This document shows, piece by piece, positions 50,203 to 63,859 of a DNA stretch of 64,000 nucleotides. The first letter of the stretch is position 1. The number at the start of each line of letters is the position of its first letter. This DNA comes from Apostichopus japonicus (taxonomy: Eukaryota > Echinodermata > Holothuroidea > Aspidochirotida > Stichopodidae), in assembly GCF_037975245.1 (NCBI RefSeq), contig NC_092572.1, forward strand, positions 6,713,501-6,777,500, given 5' to 3'. Under the pieces are notes generated by a model that ran no database searches, was not told the origin of the DNA, and worked only from the letters and a program-made list of their open reading frames with translations. A program made the position numbers and the translations under genes.

Positions 50203-53200
50203 GTACTATCAGGGGTATATTCGAGTTTTTCTGTCAGTATACTTGATGAAGTCACTGAATTTTCGAAGAGAATGTTTAAAATTTTCACATCACATTTTGC
50301 AAACCTATGAGCTGTTAATAAATTAGAATCCAATGTTAAAATCACCCTCAAATGTTTCAAGAGTTTATAATAATCATAAAAATTTATGGAAATAAAATAT
50401 GCATCATCTTATGAAGCTAGACATAACCGTTGAGGGAAATAAAACTAAAACATTTGCAAGAAAACTGATCTAATAAGACTTCTATATATATTATAACATA
50501 TCTTATATTAAGTAAGTAAGACTGTATTGATTCATAAATTCAAGCTACATGGGACATCTATTTCCTAGTGAGTTTTTTTTTCGACAACGAATTGATAGGA
50601 TAAGTTCGTGTTGTTCTACCATTTTCAGTTTTTGCTGGAGATACCTTAAGATGGTTTTTTGCTGTAGGAACAAGACTTAAGTATTTTTTTATCGACGTTT
50701 TAGTGAACAATTCTCACATTAAAGTTAATCATTAGCTAATTTCCAATTGTTTTCAGGAGCAATCATGTTATATTATATTCATAAAAGCATCATAAACATT
50801 CTCTACAGTTAGACAGTTTATGTTTATTGCTATCATTGTGCATCAGCTTCAATAAGCGCTTAAACTTTTAAGTAAATTCAAAACGCGGTTTTCATTTTGA
50901 ATTAATTTTTACCAGCAAATATATTTACTAAAATATTAACAGAACATTATTTCTTTAATATTTCTGTCGTTTATGCGAAGAGAAGGAAATGGCAGAAATG
51001 ACCCTCTTTATATTTTACTGCAGCAAAAGTGAATTGTGTCACTTGGATGACATTTTAGAGCTAATCGTATCGCACACAAGATTTTAATAACCTTTCTTGT
51101 TTTTTTTCGTCGCCTATATAATGAGCAGAAAAGAAAGTTAATTAACATATGATATATTTTATATCTCACATGATAAACGACAAAAGATGAAGTGTTTCTG
51201 AAATACCATCGTCAAGAATATGTTTGTTTTTTATCTTTAAGTATGCTTCTTTTATCTACCAATGAACAGTATCTTTTCATGGATAGTAAGCACGGTATTA
51301 ACCTAATAGTCGTGATAACAGAGTAATGTGGCAAACACTTACATAGCAATGTTTAGATGATGAAAACATGAAGGGATCAATATGACGAATAGTATTTATA
51401 GAACAAACAGTCTGATCTACCCTGGTCATGATTACCATGATTATTACCTTTACAATTCTTTAGTAATGCACAACCTGCTTAATATGGTGTTTTTGAAGTT
51501 GACAAAAGAGGTAAACTTTCATTAACATTGTCAATATTATTTTCCTCAATGATTCTGCATTACGTAGGTGTATGCGCATATGTTGTCTAACTCGAAACAT
51601 GAAACAGCGTTGACGATCAATTTAATTGTTACTTTTGAATAAATAAATTGCCAAGTATTTTGTAAGGTTCAGGAATATCTTTTATATTTGTGACAATATA
51701 ATTAGCGAAGTAAGAGATTTATTTCCAGTCAAATACATAGCAACACAGAAGAATATATTTTTGGGAATAATTAAAGGGTCTCTTTTTGTCACAAAGAAAC
51801 CGACAATCATTTATTTCTCAGTTTTCTTATTAGTTGAAAGTTATGCTGGCAATGATTCACGACGATACAAGTGATTGCAACGGGAAATGATCAAAAACCC
51901 GATGACGTTAAAAAATTCACTGTCATAGCTTGCTGGGCCATTCACTTGAACATATCAGTTTGGAATTTGAAATTTAAGATTTAGAGATTGATTTCATAAC
52001 CACGAAGCAGTTAATAAAACCTTGGTAAACGATGGTGTTACCGTCCTACAATTATCCATGAGAATCACAACTCTCCGATAGATACCCTAGCCTATGCATG
52101 GTGAACCTGCAAGAGAAGGAAACCCAGAAAGACTAACTGGTACTTGTTAGGACTTGGAAATGTGCTGAGTATCCGTGCAAGGGAATATGTACCTTCTTTA
52201 ATTCTTACTGTACAGTGTAGTTTTTGTTTAAAAAAACCCTCGTGTAAAACAATAACTGAATAAAACAATGCATTTTTCATTGGTGAAAATGTACTTTGTA
52301 ACGATTTCGCTGTTCCCCAGGCCATATTTCATTTTCAGCAAAAGAAGCCTATTTGTGCAAATAAAGTTCATCTAACAATGTGCTTCAAGAGAAATAAAAA
52401 AGAACTCATATTATAGTAAATGGGCCTTTCATAGAGACATTGCTATATAGAAGTGGGAAAGGGGATGCAAAATACATGGCACCCTTGGTACCAACATACG
52501 AACAACAACATTGTCATTGCCAGGTAAGCGCTTACTGCGCAGTAGAACAGGTCGCTGCAGAAGTCCACTTTAGAAATTCCATTTGTTGGAATTACAAATA
52601 TCCTCATGTCTTACTGTGATCCTTAAAGCACATGCTACCGATTTATAGTACGATCCAGTTTTTACTTTGGTACAAAAAGCTAGTACAGTAGTAACTGTGT
52701 TGTCAGTGTGTATCGAGTGCACTACAGATGCTTTGTATAGATTTTTGCCTTAATGCAAATACAGTTTCCTATGTATCATTATTTGCATTTATGAGGAATA
52801 ATCTTCCCTTGGAAGAAACTAGAACCAACAGGTACTTCATGCATTATTTATATATATAGAAATCTCATCAGGTGGAAAATTTGATACAGGGAATGAAATT
52901 TAAATGCCATTATCGTTGCATAACAAATATAATTAGAACGATCCAGTCTGTAGATCGACAACATGCAAGTGTGACTCAAATATTGTAACAGTTTTGTATA
53001 TAAAATAAAATAAAATAAATTGGCACAGAATGAGTGTTGTTTCTTTTTCTAAAGTATTTTTTCCCTATTCTAAATAGATTGCTGGTTGGTTTTAGGAGAG
53101 GCGGGATCGATTGTTGACTGATGTTGTTTCATATAGGTGTGTAAGAGTTATATCATGTTTCAGCCTGTTTATACCGAAGTTGGCAAGGACAAACACTATA

Positions 53201-53580
53201 TAATTTGGATGCGATCCACTGAAAAACTGAGTTAGCAAAATGAAATTGACACTGCAAAAAATTCAATGAAAACAATGTCAAGTCATTACATACAGTTTTG
53301 AAGGAATTGTACGGTTAATTACAATAATGCCATCAAAAAAAAAATAGCGTATCAAAAATGTGTCAGGTAAAAAATTTGCCCAAGATTTGTTTCTTTAGAC
53401 CCTGCCCCTCGTGATAATTTACTCAACAACAGAATATGTCATTAAATATATTTAAATGGTTAATAACCATGTTAATAACAAGTATGACGTTTGTAACCAA
53501 ATTTTTTACTGAGGTATTACACGTTTTTTTTTTTTTTAGATTAAGTCCCGCATTCTAACGAAAAAAGGGAATATATGAGG
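50203..53580. other. Downstream flank of gene B, no gene
   Basis: 3.4 kb of AT-rich sequence with only short, motif-free open frames. A lone 20-base copy of the foldback end motif is at 52678-52697. I see no homology with the downstream flank of gene A. Confidence 0.6.
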
Positions 53581-53589
53581 ACCACCAGT

Positions 53590-55950
53590 GGGCTGTGGTG
53601 TATCATCGTGTCCAATATCAATGAAAATTACTATACTGTCCTTGAGGTTGAATGTTTCCAGCTACTTTGAACCACATCGTATATGGCCCTGTCCCGCATG
53701 AAAATTAAATGAGCAACAGAAAATTGGCCCGTTACTCTATGTAATAGGATGGTTTGTTACCTTCAGTCTCTTGATGGAGACACATTTGAAGCGGATTGCC
53801 TTTAAAATAGGAATGTTTTTTGCGTATCTTCACAGACGAAATCCCTACATTGTAATGCTACAAGAGACAAACATCTGTTTATCCGATTTCAATTATTAGA
53901 AGAATGAATAGGGGACATAATCGTCTTTTGTTTTTTGGTGGAAAATGTTGAAGTTTCATAATCGTAAACTTATATAAAATTAGCAAAAGAAAGAGCTAGA
54001 TAGAGGCAAGCTAAAGCGAATGAACTTATTCAGGAATCGCCGACCTTTAACAGCAGCTATGAAGCGTATAGTCCACAAAAATACGTTCACAATTAATGGA
54101 AACTCAAAACGAACTGTTATATTATTACTATAAGCTAAGAGGAACCATCATTAGATCTCGTACACGGTGGGTGGTGACAATAATTCTAAATATTGTTTAA
54201 TTCTGAAGAATAACAATAAGTCACTTAATACAATTCTACAACTTGAGAAGAGCAATGGTATATTCGTATCAGACAATGTTGGTATTTTCGAGAAGATAAA
54301 GACGCTCTATACCTCAGAGGGATGTATAAAGATCCTTTTTGCGGCAAGCTCCCGACCAGAATATGAACGATATCAACTTACAGTCCTGTGAAGGCGAACT
54401 TACTCTAGATGGATGCTTCCAAGCTCTAACGACAATGAGCAATGGTAAAGCTACAGGAGTGAACCTTTGTCAGACTTATTGAAATTCAATAGGGTAGCTG
54501 GTTTTATCATCTCTAAATTGCGGATATCGTAATGGGTAACTCTCAACAGAACATACAAGAGATATTGTGACTTTAAACTTAAAAAAGCAATAAGACTACC
54601 ATCTCTCTACAAAATTATCGTCCTATCGCACTCTTAAATAATGACTACAAAATTGTTGCAAAGGTGATAGCTTTTAGATTAAAACGTGTCTGCCATAGTC
54701 TCATTGGCCCGCATCAGACCGGTTTTATGATACATAGGTTAATTGGGGAGAATATTAGGTTCGTTTTAGACCTCATAGAGTATTGTTCGCATCATGATAT
54801 TCCGGGTTTTCTGTTGCAAGTGGATTTTGAAAAGCGTTTAATAAGTTAGAATGGCCCTTTGTTCACAAAACTCTCTCGTATTTTAACTTTGGCACTAACG
54901 TGGAATAACGTGTTCTATAGCAATTCTATAGCTTCTTCCCTCTTCAACGGGGGGGGGGGGGGGGGTCAGTGTAGTTAAATAAGTCCTTATATATTTATTC
55001 TGGTTGCAGAGTTGCTGGCTATAAACTTCCATGAAAATAATATTATTAAAGGTATAAGAATAAGTAACACAGTATTGAAAGTTATGCAGTATGCTGAAGA
55101 CAACGCACCATCCTTGATAGGAGTGACGGTACAATTACTGAGACGTTCCATATCTTAAATAGTTTAAAAGAATATTCGAGTCGGAATATGAAGTTGTCCA
55201 AGCCAAGTTCTTTTACCGTTGAGTACCTACATGAATACTATGCCAGCTACATTTTTTACACATGGTCCAGTTCTGCTGCGTGGGATTTCCTTCATCGATG
55301 AGGGAAATTACATTTTCCGACTGAATTATCAGCCGAAACTTTCCAGACTTCCAGGATAACCCAAAATAGTGCATCTAGAGATTTGACTACGATTGGGCGA
55401 CACATAATTGTGAAACATGTGCAACTTCTTTTCCTCTGTTTGGTTTTGCCAAACACGCCGAGCAGATTAATGAGGGATTTGGAAAGTATTATCTTCAATT
55501 TTATTGGTCGAGGAATCCAGAAAAAAAGTATAGCGGCGGGTGATGATCAATACGATCGATGACAGTGGTTTGAAGTAACACATATCCCCACAGTTACAAA
55601 CAGTTTGAAGTGTACGCGGATTAAGCGTTATGCAAATGATACGAAAGGCATTCGGAATATATGTTTGGGTCAATATTTAAAGCTATTCGGGAAACAGTAA
55701 TGTTTCATTGTAATTGTTTCTAATGCTATTGTAAAAGCATTAACAACAACTCTTTTATTCGTCAGGCTTGGTGCGATATTTCGTTTACCCATCTAACAGA
55801 TAATTTTGGTAACTAAATCATTTGGAATAATTCACATATTCGTATAGATAATATGATAACTATGAATCACTTTTTACCTGAAAGAAACGTTATATATGTC
55901 TGCAATTTTTTATGAGGAATATAAGCCTTTAACCTTTAAGCAGAATTCAA
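53590..55950 (+). mobile_element. Decayed Tx1/L1-type LINE
   Basis: Shifting + frames contain non-LTR retrotransposon motifs in the right order: an endonuclease start NPYIVMLQETNI (about 53835-53875), then NYRPIALLNNDYKIVAKV (about 54612-54666), HQTGFM, and LLQVDFEK (RT palm), then AINFHENN and VMQYAEDNAP, where the catalytic YADD reads YAED, then post-RT segments including IGRHIIVKHVQLLF. Stops, frameshifts and loss of most of the endonuclease show that it is dead. The palm and KIVAKVIAFRLK motifs favour the L1/Tx1 group over CR1. Confidence 0.82.
54664..54849 (+). pseudogene. LINE RT fragment (palm motifs)
   Basis: Open segment reading VIAFRLKRVCHSLIGPHQTG, a gap, and LLQVDFEKR. In active L1/Tx1 elements the motif is DFEKAFD; here it breaks after Lys and a stop follows. 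Confidence 0.8.
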
Positions 55951-58900
55951 TTTTGATTTCTTGCCATTCAAGCTTCTTCGCGGAAAAATCAGTGCGATTC
56001 CGCAGGAATGAAGGACGTCGGGTTGTCATAGCAATGAGGTTACAAACTGCAATATTAGTATTCTCAACAACGCAATTCAGACGAGTTGTATTCACCTTCG
56101 ACAGCACGAGAGATGTGGGGTCACGCTTTTACAAACCTCACAAAGAACGACCGGCACAGGTTTTCAACATTTCCCGTTATACCGTATCGGACTCTAAGCG
56201 CCAGTACTTCAGTGTACATTTTTACACAAAGTCATTGCTACAAATAAACTCTTAACGCAATTTAGTACGGCTAAACACAGAAATCTGTTTCATTTATAAT
56301 ATTGTTACTAATATTTGAGCATCATTTTTAGAGGTGGAGAGTTTCACTTTCAAGACACGGTTCTTTTTTCGAAGAAAAATGCTGTTTTCGATGGATTAAG
56401 TCCCCAGTATAATTGTCTCATTTTACATATGAAGTCTTCCACTTTGATTTTAAAAGAAATAATCTCGCCTACTCTTAATGAATTTTTCTACAAATTTAAG
56501 TTTGAAATTACCTTGAAGCGCTGTATATACTTAAACATTCCCTAAGAAAAACAGAGAAAGTTATATTCAATTTCAAAGTGCATTTGCGGTGTGCACTGAA
56601 TTATTTAATTAATGACGTTTCATTAACGTTTATCTACTAAGATTATCAATCTTTACAATTATACTTATAAATGATAGACCATGTCTGTAAATACCTATCA
56701 AGTAAACTTATGTATATTTTATAGTCATTAGAAATGTATCGTAAAATAAATGGAAGGGAAAAATTTAGTACAAGCGTAAGTAAAGCTGTGGTTAATACCT
56801 GGCTATTAACTTCAGACACAAATTTGGCTTTTTCCCCTCGCCCCACAAAGGTTGGCTACGCGCCTGTTTCCAACGATTCCCCCCCCCCTTCTTTTTAATG
56901 CAGTGCTCTATGTACAATTTTATTCTCATTTTCCCCTTAGTTATACCTTTTGCATTCGCTATTTAAAATGTTAAAACACAACTAATGATTGCTTATTTTA
57001 AAGAGCTACAACGCATGGTTTGGAGAAAGCGTGGACGAACATGGATATAAATGTACTGAAACTTTGTACAACAGCTTATGACACAGATATTAATATGGAA
57101 AGTTAATGCATCTCATGTGTTTTTCGTATCCACAATGCTTTTAGTTCCGCTAATGGACAACACCCTTGAGTTATATGTGTATTTACTTGCAAAACAAAAC
57201 GCAACCTTGAAATTTGTGTCCATACGGAATCCATATTCTGTTATCATTGGGGTGTTTTCAAATCGCCTTGAAAACAGTAAAACTATGTAGATTGCTCTTC
57301 TTGTAGACGCTCAATAGATAAAGATTTGCAATAAACACTGTGATGTGTCATTGTTAATGAAACACCAATATGAACTTTGATCAGACGAATTGCTGTAATT
57401 ACCTTTCAATATTGAACTTTGAACAAAGTGCGATCGATCCTCATAACGAACAGCAACCGTCCATGTTGGCGTCATTCAGCTGCTAATTTCAATATTTCCA
57501 TTGTGTTGAAGGCAAACTGTGGTCGTTTGCGTTTAGTAGATTGTATATCAGGAACGCCAACGAGGTAAGGCTAACATATATAATATTATACTTAACCAGT
57601 CCATAGCAATCGATTATGATATGAATTAACTGTTTAACCAACTTACGAAAATGATTCTTCGTATTAAATCCAGTGGTTACATAAATGATTTTAACATACG
57701 AACAAGTGTCTATAAGATGTATGTGTAGGCGGGTAGTTTTCAGTTATAATACTTATCAGTTTATATGAAAACTGTACTCTATGGAAACCCAATGTTTGTG
57801 TTGGTTTGCAAATTGTGATCTGCTTATATGACAATGTATTTTTAAAGAAAGTAGCCTATTTCTAAAGTAACCCATTAAGATAACACTGGACACTGAAATA
57901 TGAAATGAATTTCATACACACTTAATCCACATTTTAATTAGTTACTTAGCCAGATGGGTTTGATCATAGGGTCGTGATTCTGATAGTATAAAAGGCTTGT
58001 GAGGAAAATGCCTAGCTTAGGGTTTCTTAGGCTTAGCTAATAAACTTTTCACAATAAATTAATTTCATCGTCGAGAAGAGCTTGTAATACTCATAAACAC
58101 AAAATGTTAAGACTACATATTACAATCCTACATTAGAAATTAATCATTAATATTGAATTGGATACATTATTTCGTGTCGCTCTAATTCACCAAATTTCAA
58201 CTTTAAACATATACAAATTCCTGTTAAAAAAATCCACTGTAGTTCTAAATATCACGACCAAAGTGCATGAAAGGGAGGACTTATTAGTGAAATATTTCTT
58301 TCTCCAAATGGAGAAGAAATTAACGGAGTTGTTTCAACACGATAAATGCCCAGCGTGTTTGATCGATCTGTTAGGCATGAATAGACTGAATGGTGATGCG
58401 TGATATGGTCCATGCATGTTTATCTCGTAAGAGATTTCGGAAAAGAAAATCTGACATTATAGAAATAAAGGTAAGTAACGAAGTAATGGAAAACACTTAT
58501 ATTCTAAGAAAATAATTGCAAGAAACTGAGAATTATCACAAAAATTGTGCAGATGTTAAAGGATTGGTTCAGTTTTCATACATGTTTTTGTTATATGAAA
58601 GAGGACAATCAAAGAAACACAATGGTGAAAAAACTGTTCAAATACCTTTTTCGGTTAAAGAGATATTCAAGTGTAAAGTTTTATCAGATTGTGTAGAAAC
58701 TGCTGAAATCTGACTAGCTGTGATGTCACATCCTCACATTCCTAAAAAGTCTTTGTTTTTTTTCTCTAAATATTTTGTGAGATTTCATGACTTTCAACCA
58801 AAAGATATGTCAGGAGATCTCATATTTCTCAAGGGAAGTATTTGAGATTAAACATCTGAAGAATTTTTGATTATTTTATTTTCAAATGTGTTAAAAAATG

Positions 58901-59559
58901 TAAATAATTTTTAAAGAAATATATTCACAAATGTTAAGGAAGCGAGTATATGACGTGACACCCTCACAGTAAGTCTTTCTACACCAGTCGTTATCAAAGA
59001 AATGTTGATATCTTCAGAGTGTCATATCTCCTTAACAAAGCATGCTATCATGGTAGTTTCTTCTCTGTTCTTTTTGTCTTTTTGTGCTCTTTCATACAAA
59101 ATAGGCATGTTAAACACCTGAACCAATCCTTATAATATTGTGTCACAATTATTTATCTTTCAAGCAAATGTTCACATCGAACAATATGTCCTTTGCAAAT
59201 TTAAACGATCGCACATTTCAATATACAACTGTCTGACATTGGTTCTGGTTCAATACAACACGAAGCCGAAAATGAAACGAAAGATCAAAGAGTTTACATG
59301 AGAAAAGCTTTATTAAGACCTCATGTTTCAGACTTTGTGGAGATGTTTAATAATGTAAAGTATTATCAGTACTCCAACGTTACCAGTTTCTCCATGAAAC
59401 AACAACAAGTTACCACTTCCAGCAAATTCTGCTTCACTGACTGCTAATTTCAAAAGAAAATTGGGTTTCGTATGTGTTCAACTATTTTCTCTATATCATA
59501 CGTCAGTTTCCCAATAGATTTAAGCTTGTGGAATCCAAGGGTCATTGTTTGCCCCGTGA
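55951..59559. other. Intergenic region, no recognised gene
   Basis: Open frames at 55896-56255, 58158-58403 and 58516-58713 have no motif I recognise and no splice context that joins them. The beginning of the first one may still be LINE remnant. Confidence 0.5.
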
Positions 59560-60850
59560 ATCATTATTTCCGCAATTGAAGAGGATGGAAAAACACATAC
59601 CTCTGCCATGACATCCGCAAAAAGCTCACCAGAACTGAAAGACAGGCTATCAATGAACTTTGGAAGCGTGATGACATTGTCATCAAGCCAGCCGACAAAG
59701 GTTCTGCAATTAGCACAATGGGTAAATGATTCTAAAGATAGGAAGCCAATATATTAGTCGACAAACCTCAACACTTCAGACTCCTGGCTTGTGATCACAC
59801 AAACTCTGAAACGAGTCACCCAAAAGAAAAAAGGGAATGACCTAGCACCCTCTGCCCAAAATTTACAGAGAATACAATCCCATAATACCTAGTAAATGAA
59901 CGGCTACTGAAAACAAAATGCAAATTCGTGGATCTTCGTATCCAAACTTTTGTTCTTGTCCTATGTTCAGGAAACTAGGGATTTAGAAAATTGGGGAAAT
60001 AAAAGTCTTCCATCTTCCACTTTGTTTGTAACCGTGGATGTATCTTTGTTATACACAAATATTCCTTACGAAGAGAGCACTTAGGCCTGCAAAAAAGCAT
60101 TCAAGCCGAAATGTGATTAAACCCACACGAAGAAAGAATTGGCTAAATTGATGCAACTTATCTTGACTAACAATAATCTAGTAATAGGCAACAAACACTA
60201 CATCCTGATTTATGGCACCGCAATGAAGTACCAAATCGCTCTTTTTTTTGCCAACGTCTTTATAGGAAACCTCGAGAAAGAATTTCTATCTCGACAAAAC
60301 TTACGTTTTATTGATGATATCTTCATGATATAGACCCTTCGTGAGGCAAATCAAAAATTCTTCATTGATGCCGTAAACTCGTTTCATCACACAATCAAAT
60401 TTACTGCACTTTCCTAGACATGACGTTCACTTTCTGTACACCACTGTGACCCAACGAAATGGCTCACTCAAAAGAGACTTGTTCCATAAACCCACGAACA
60501 ATCACAACTCTCTTATACCAAGCAGTTGCCATCCACGTCATTGTACCATAAACATTACATGCAGTCAAGCATTGCGCATTTGCTCCTCTGAAGTCGATTT
60601 TGATTCTCGCACGAACTGTCACAATACCTCAACAAACAACATTTGCGGGGTTTTATTGAAAATGCCATCAAGTACAAAGCAAACCCCGCACTGCAACATT
60701 GACAAACAAAACTAGAAAAACCAGTTTCAAAAGGGTACCATTGGTTACTGAATTCCACCTTGGTTTCCAACCACTGGCAAATATCATTCAGAAGAATGTT
60801 AGTATACTTCAAAGCACTAAACGTCTGAAATCAGTTTTCTCGTAACCACC
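59560..60850 (+). mobile_element. Decayed Penelope-like retroelement
   Basis: In shifting + frames the motif order of Penelope-like reverse transcriptases appears: AINELWKRDDIVIKPADKGS (about 59650-59705), VTVDVSLLYTNIPYEES (about 60030-60080), GTAMKYQIALFFANVFIGNL, LRFIDDIFMI with the catalytic DD (about 60300-60330), FHHTIKFTA, then KRDLFHKPTNNHNSLIPSSC and CSQALRICS (about 60470-60590), and PLVTEFH with LANIIQKN (about 60740-60800). There are stops and frameshifts throughout. The GIY-YIG endonuclease that should follow is not recognisable. Confidence 0.85.
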
Positions 60851-62676
60851 TGTATTTAAATTATGAGACCGAAGAAACATACGGGACATTTAAGTTTGGG
60901 CGTCTCTTTAGGATGACACCTCATCAGAGGCAAACAAAACAGAAAATACAGCATCATCCATCGCCCTGTACATAAATTGCAAATAGTGCTTACTTGTCGA
61001 TTCTACTGGGGCCTTTCAGAACAACCAAACTACACGCACGTTCCAAATCTGGCGGAAATAGGCTGCTTATCTAAACATGTCATTTAACTTATTTACTGGA
61101 ATATTTGTAACTTAAATACGCTGGAGACTCGTAGTTAGGCCTCATTGGTCTAAAAGAGAATCGTAGACTGAATTCTGCAAGAGACACTAGACAAGAAAAG
61201 TTACCAAAATGGCATTAATAGCTTCCGGATGCGCAGGTATTTCGTTGTGAAACCTCATTGAGACATTACAGTTATTGATCTCAAGACATATAGGGCCTAA
61301 TACATTAGTATATGATAAGGACTTGTTGTTAACGGTGAGAAAGATCTAGGTGCAGGCTAAAAAGGAATGTTCTCCAACATTGGCGAAAACTCATTTCACA
61401 CAAACTGCTGATTGTATCTAGAGTGCAGTTCAACAGTTAAGTTTATATGACAAGTTCCATTTATTTCCACTTGCTCACTGCAAAGACACCTCTAGCGTCC
61501 TTGGTTAAGAACGGGATATTATAAGGGAACTAACGACGGATTTATTTGGGTAATATATTACAAGACAAATCTACTCTTCGGTGGGATATCACGTATAAGG
61601 AGTATCAATAACCTTGATATGGTGTTCTGTTAAACTGGGCGTTATCATATTCGGTAGCATTTAATTCATGTGTATTGTTTCTTTAATTTTTTTTTGTAGG
61701 TATCAACCTATCGTTTATATACATGCATGGGCCACTCACAACAGTTTACAGTTTATCCAAGTACAAAATGTTACTGTTTAAGGAGGCAAAGTGAATTGAC
61801 AACATTTTTGTAGTAGGCCTTCACGATTCCAAGAACAAACTTACATAATGATTACTTTTAATGTTTTAACTGGAACATCAGGTACTAATCAAGATCATGA
61901 AGAAAAATGTTCTCCACATTAGCAAGTCTCGAATATTACGTCATGATTCTCGTGATGGTTCATAACTCGATGTTTTTCATTAACTTAGATAATGGCGTTA
62001 TATCTGCAATCAGCCATGTTCGTTCTGTTAGTTTATTTACTTATTTAACGTATTATTATCAAACATACTTTACATGACGTTCCGTTCCAACATCTTCACA
62101 CAAGTAACACATTGATTAAACATATAGACTATGCACTCCTTACGGATATCGGAGACTACCTATTTTTTCTGGTTTGAAATGAAAAACCAATGACTGTGAT
62201 GAAATATAAGCCAAACAAACTCTAATTTCGCTACCGTCTCATAAAGTTATAGCTAAAAATATCTTGTTTGAATTGCAAATACAACAAATTGCAGCCCATA
62301 TAATACAGATGCAATAGTTCTTAAGAGTTGCCATAAGGAATTTTAGATTTACCCCATGACCAGTATTATAAATACTTAAAGTCAAATAATTTTAAACAAT
62401 TGTCAAATGGCAAGGAAGATGTTAACTATATTTTTTTGCAAATAATAGGCCACTACTTTAGAATACGCGTTTACACATAATTTGTATCAAGTGCCAGCCA
62501 GTCAGTTGTTGTTGTCATAATAACAAGTTCGTCCCGACATACCTAGAGTAGGTAAACATGTTAACAGATATCTGTTTTGACTCGGTCAATTCTATTTTCA
62601 AGATTACTTAATGGAAAGTCCAAAACTCACCGCATCATGTTTAATTAGCTAATATGTTAAAATGCTTTTTTTTCAG
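60851..62676. other. Intergenic region before third Ig gene
   Basis: No gene recognised. The first few hundred bases may be decayed 3' part of the Penelope-like element. The remainder would include the promoter of the gene starting at 62754. Confidence 0.5.
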
Positions 62677-63859
62677 ATATCGCTTGGGTGGCTGATACAA
62701 AATATCGATATCCTGTCATACAAAACGCAACGAATTTGGAAGCAGATTGGAAAATGGACAGTTTCTGTGTACTTATGATATTTGCATGCTTATTTCCAAA
62801 GTCCTCAGGTGGGTTACTCGTTAGTATGTCGTAACAAAACATGTATCACATCTACACTAGCAGCATTAACAATGTTTTCCCTTCGGTCTTATTTGATCAT
62901 TTATGAGTTTCAACAGTTTTAGTTACAGCTTCAGGCAATTTGGGTCGCTGATGCTGCTCATGCAACTTAAGTTTAATTTAATAGACGAATTTGATATTCG
63001 CATGTTTCTATTCAAGTCCCTCGGTTAGGAATTCCTGCAAGTACGTTGAAAGTTTGCTCAACAAATCCACCAAAGATACTATATTTGGTTACATTGGAGA
63101 CGTATTCAAACGTAAATTACTCTCTTAGACAAGTACTTTCGCACTCAGAAAAGTACGAGAATACGATAGGCTATTAATAAAAGAATGATGCAATACAACT
63201 TAGTCTCTTGAATCAAAATCGATCGTCATCATGCAGACGAAAGAACAAAGAGTAGAATCAAAGGAGATCAGTGTTACTTTTTTATTAAACTAACTGTAAA
63301 CATTCTTTTAATAAAATAAATATCGCAACTACACTATGATTGCTTATTTAGAAGTTGGTGTCATTTACAGTATAAAAAGGCGGAATTACTGATGTGGGTC
63401 CCCTATATTTAACTACACGATGCATTAATGAATTTTAGTTTTCAACTGGGTTAGCCTCTGTTATTATGTAGGTATGTAGAGTAATATATTATTGGACCCA
63501 ATATGAAAATATAATTACAAGAGGAATTATTCAATTGTTTACAGCCGATATCCTATCAGACAGTGAAACAGGCAGAACAGCCTCGACTTTAGTCAAGGAA
63601 GGACTGCCAGCAGAAATATTTTGTATGGTAGAAGGAACTGGTGATTACTTCTGGAGCAAAGGAGAATCTTTTCATAATAGCACACTTGTGGCTTCGTTTA
63701 CCGGTGGCAATGGCAATAAAGACAATGAACCGTATGTTGTAACAGTACATGGGACACTTTTTATTAGAAAAGTTACTCTCAAAGATGAAGGAAAATACTT
63801 TTGCCGGTTCACTTCAGTAGAAAACGAATGTCATGGAGAAATAAATGTTGTTGTGAGAG
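62677..63859 (+). CDS. Third Ig-domain gene, 5' part (partial)
   Basis: A signal-peptide exon (coding from 62754) is spliced in phase 1 to an Ig exon at 63545-63859, and the Ig exon ends with a GTAAGT donor, so the gene continues past the window. The plan (signal peptide, then a phase 1-1 Ig exon of about 105 codons) is the same as in genes A and B, and it is the next gene downstream on the same strand, so membership in the same receptor cluster is plausible. The protein sequence is much diverged, and whether a kinase domain follows cannot be seen. The 5' end given (62677) is the base after a TTTTTTTTCAG acceptor-like sequence, which may mark a 5' UTR exon boundary. Confidence 0.75.
62754..62808 (+). 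CDS. Third Ig gene, signal-peptide exon
   Basis: ATG at 62754: MDSFCVLMIFACLFPKSSG-like hydrophobic leader, 55 coding bases, then a GTGGGT donor in phase 1. Short but typical for this gene plan. Confidence 0.75.
63545..63859 (+). CDS. Third Ig gene, Ig domain 1 exon
   Basis: 315 bases, phase 1-1, TTGTTTACAG acceptor. AEIFCMVEG has the first Cys, GDYFWSKG the Trp, and LKDEGKYFCRF the D-x-G-x-Y-x-C end motif, so this is a V-set-like domain. One sequon (NST). Confidence 0.9.

Noticed and set aside
58158-58713. Two small + strand frames (81 and 65 codons)
   Set aside because: No recognisable domain and no splice sites linking them to a gene; likely chance.
60985-61140. Possible GIY-YIG endonuclease tail of the Penelope-like element
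   Set aside because: A Cys-rich stretch lies in the right place but the GIY and YIG words and the catalytic Arg cannot be identified.
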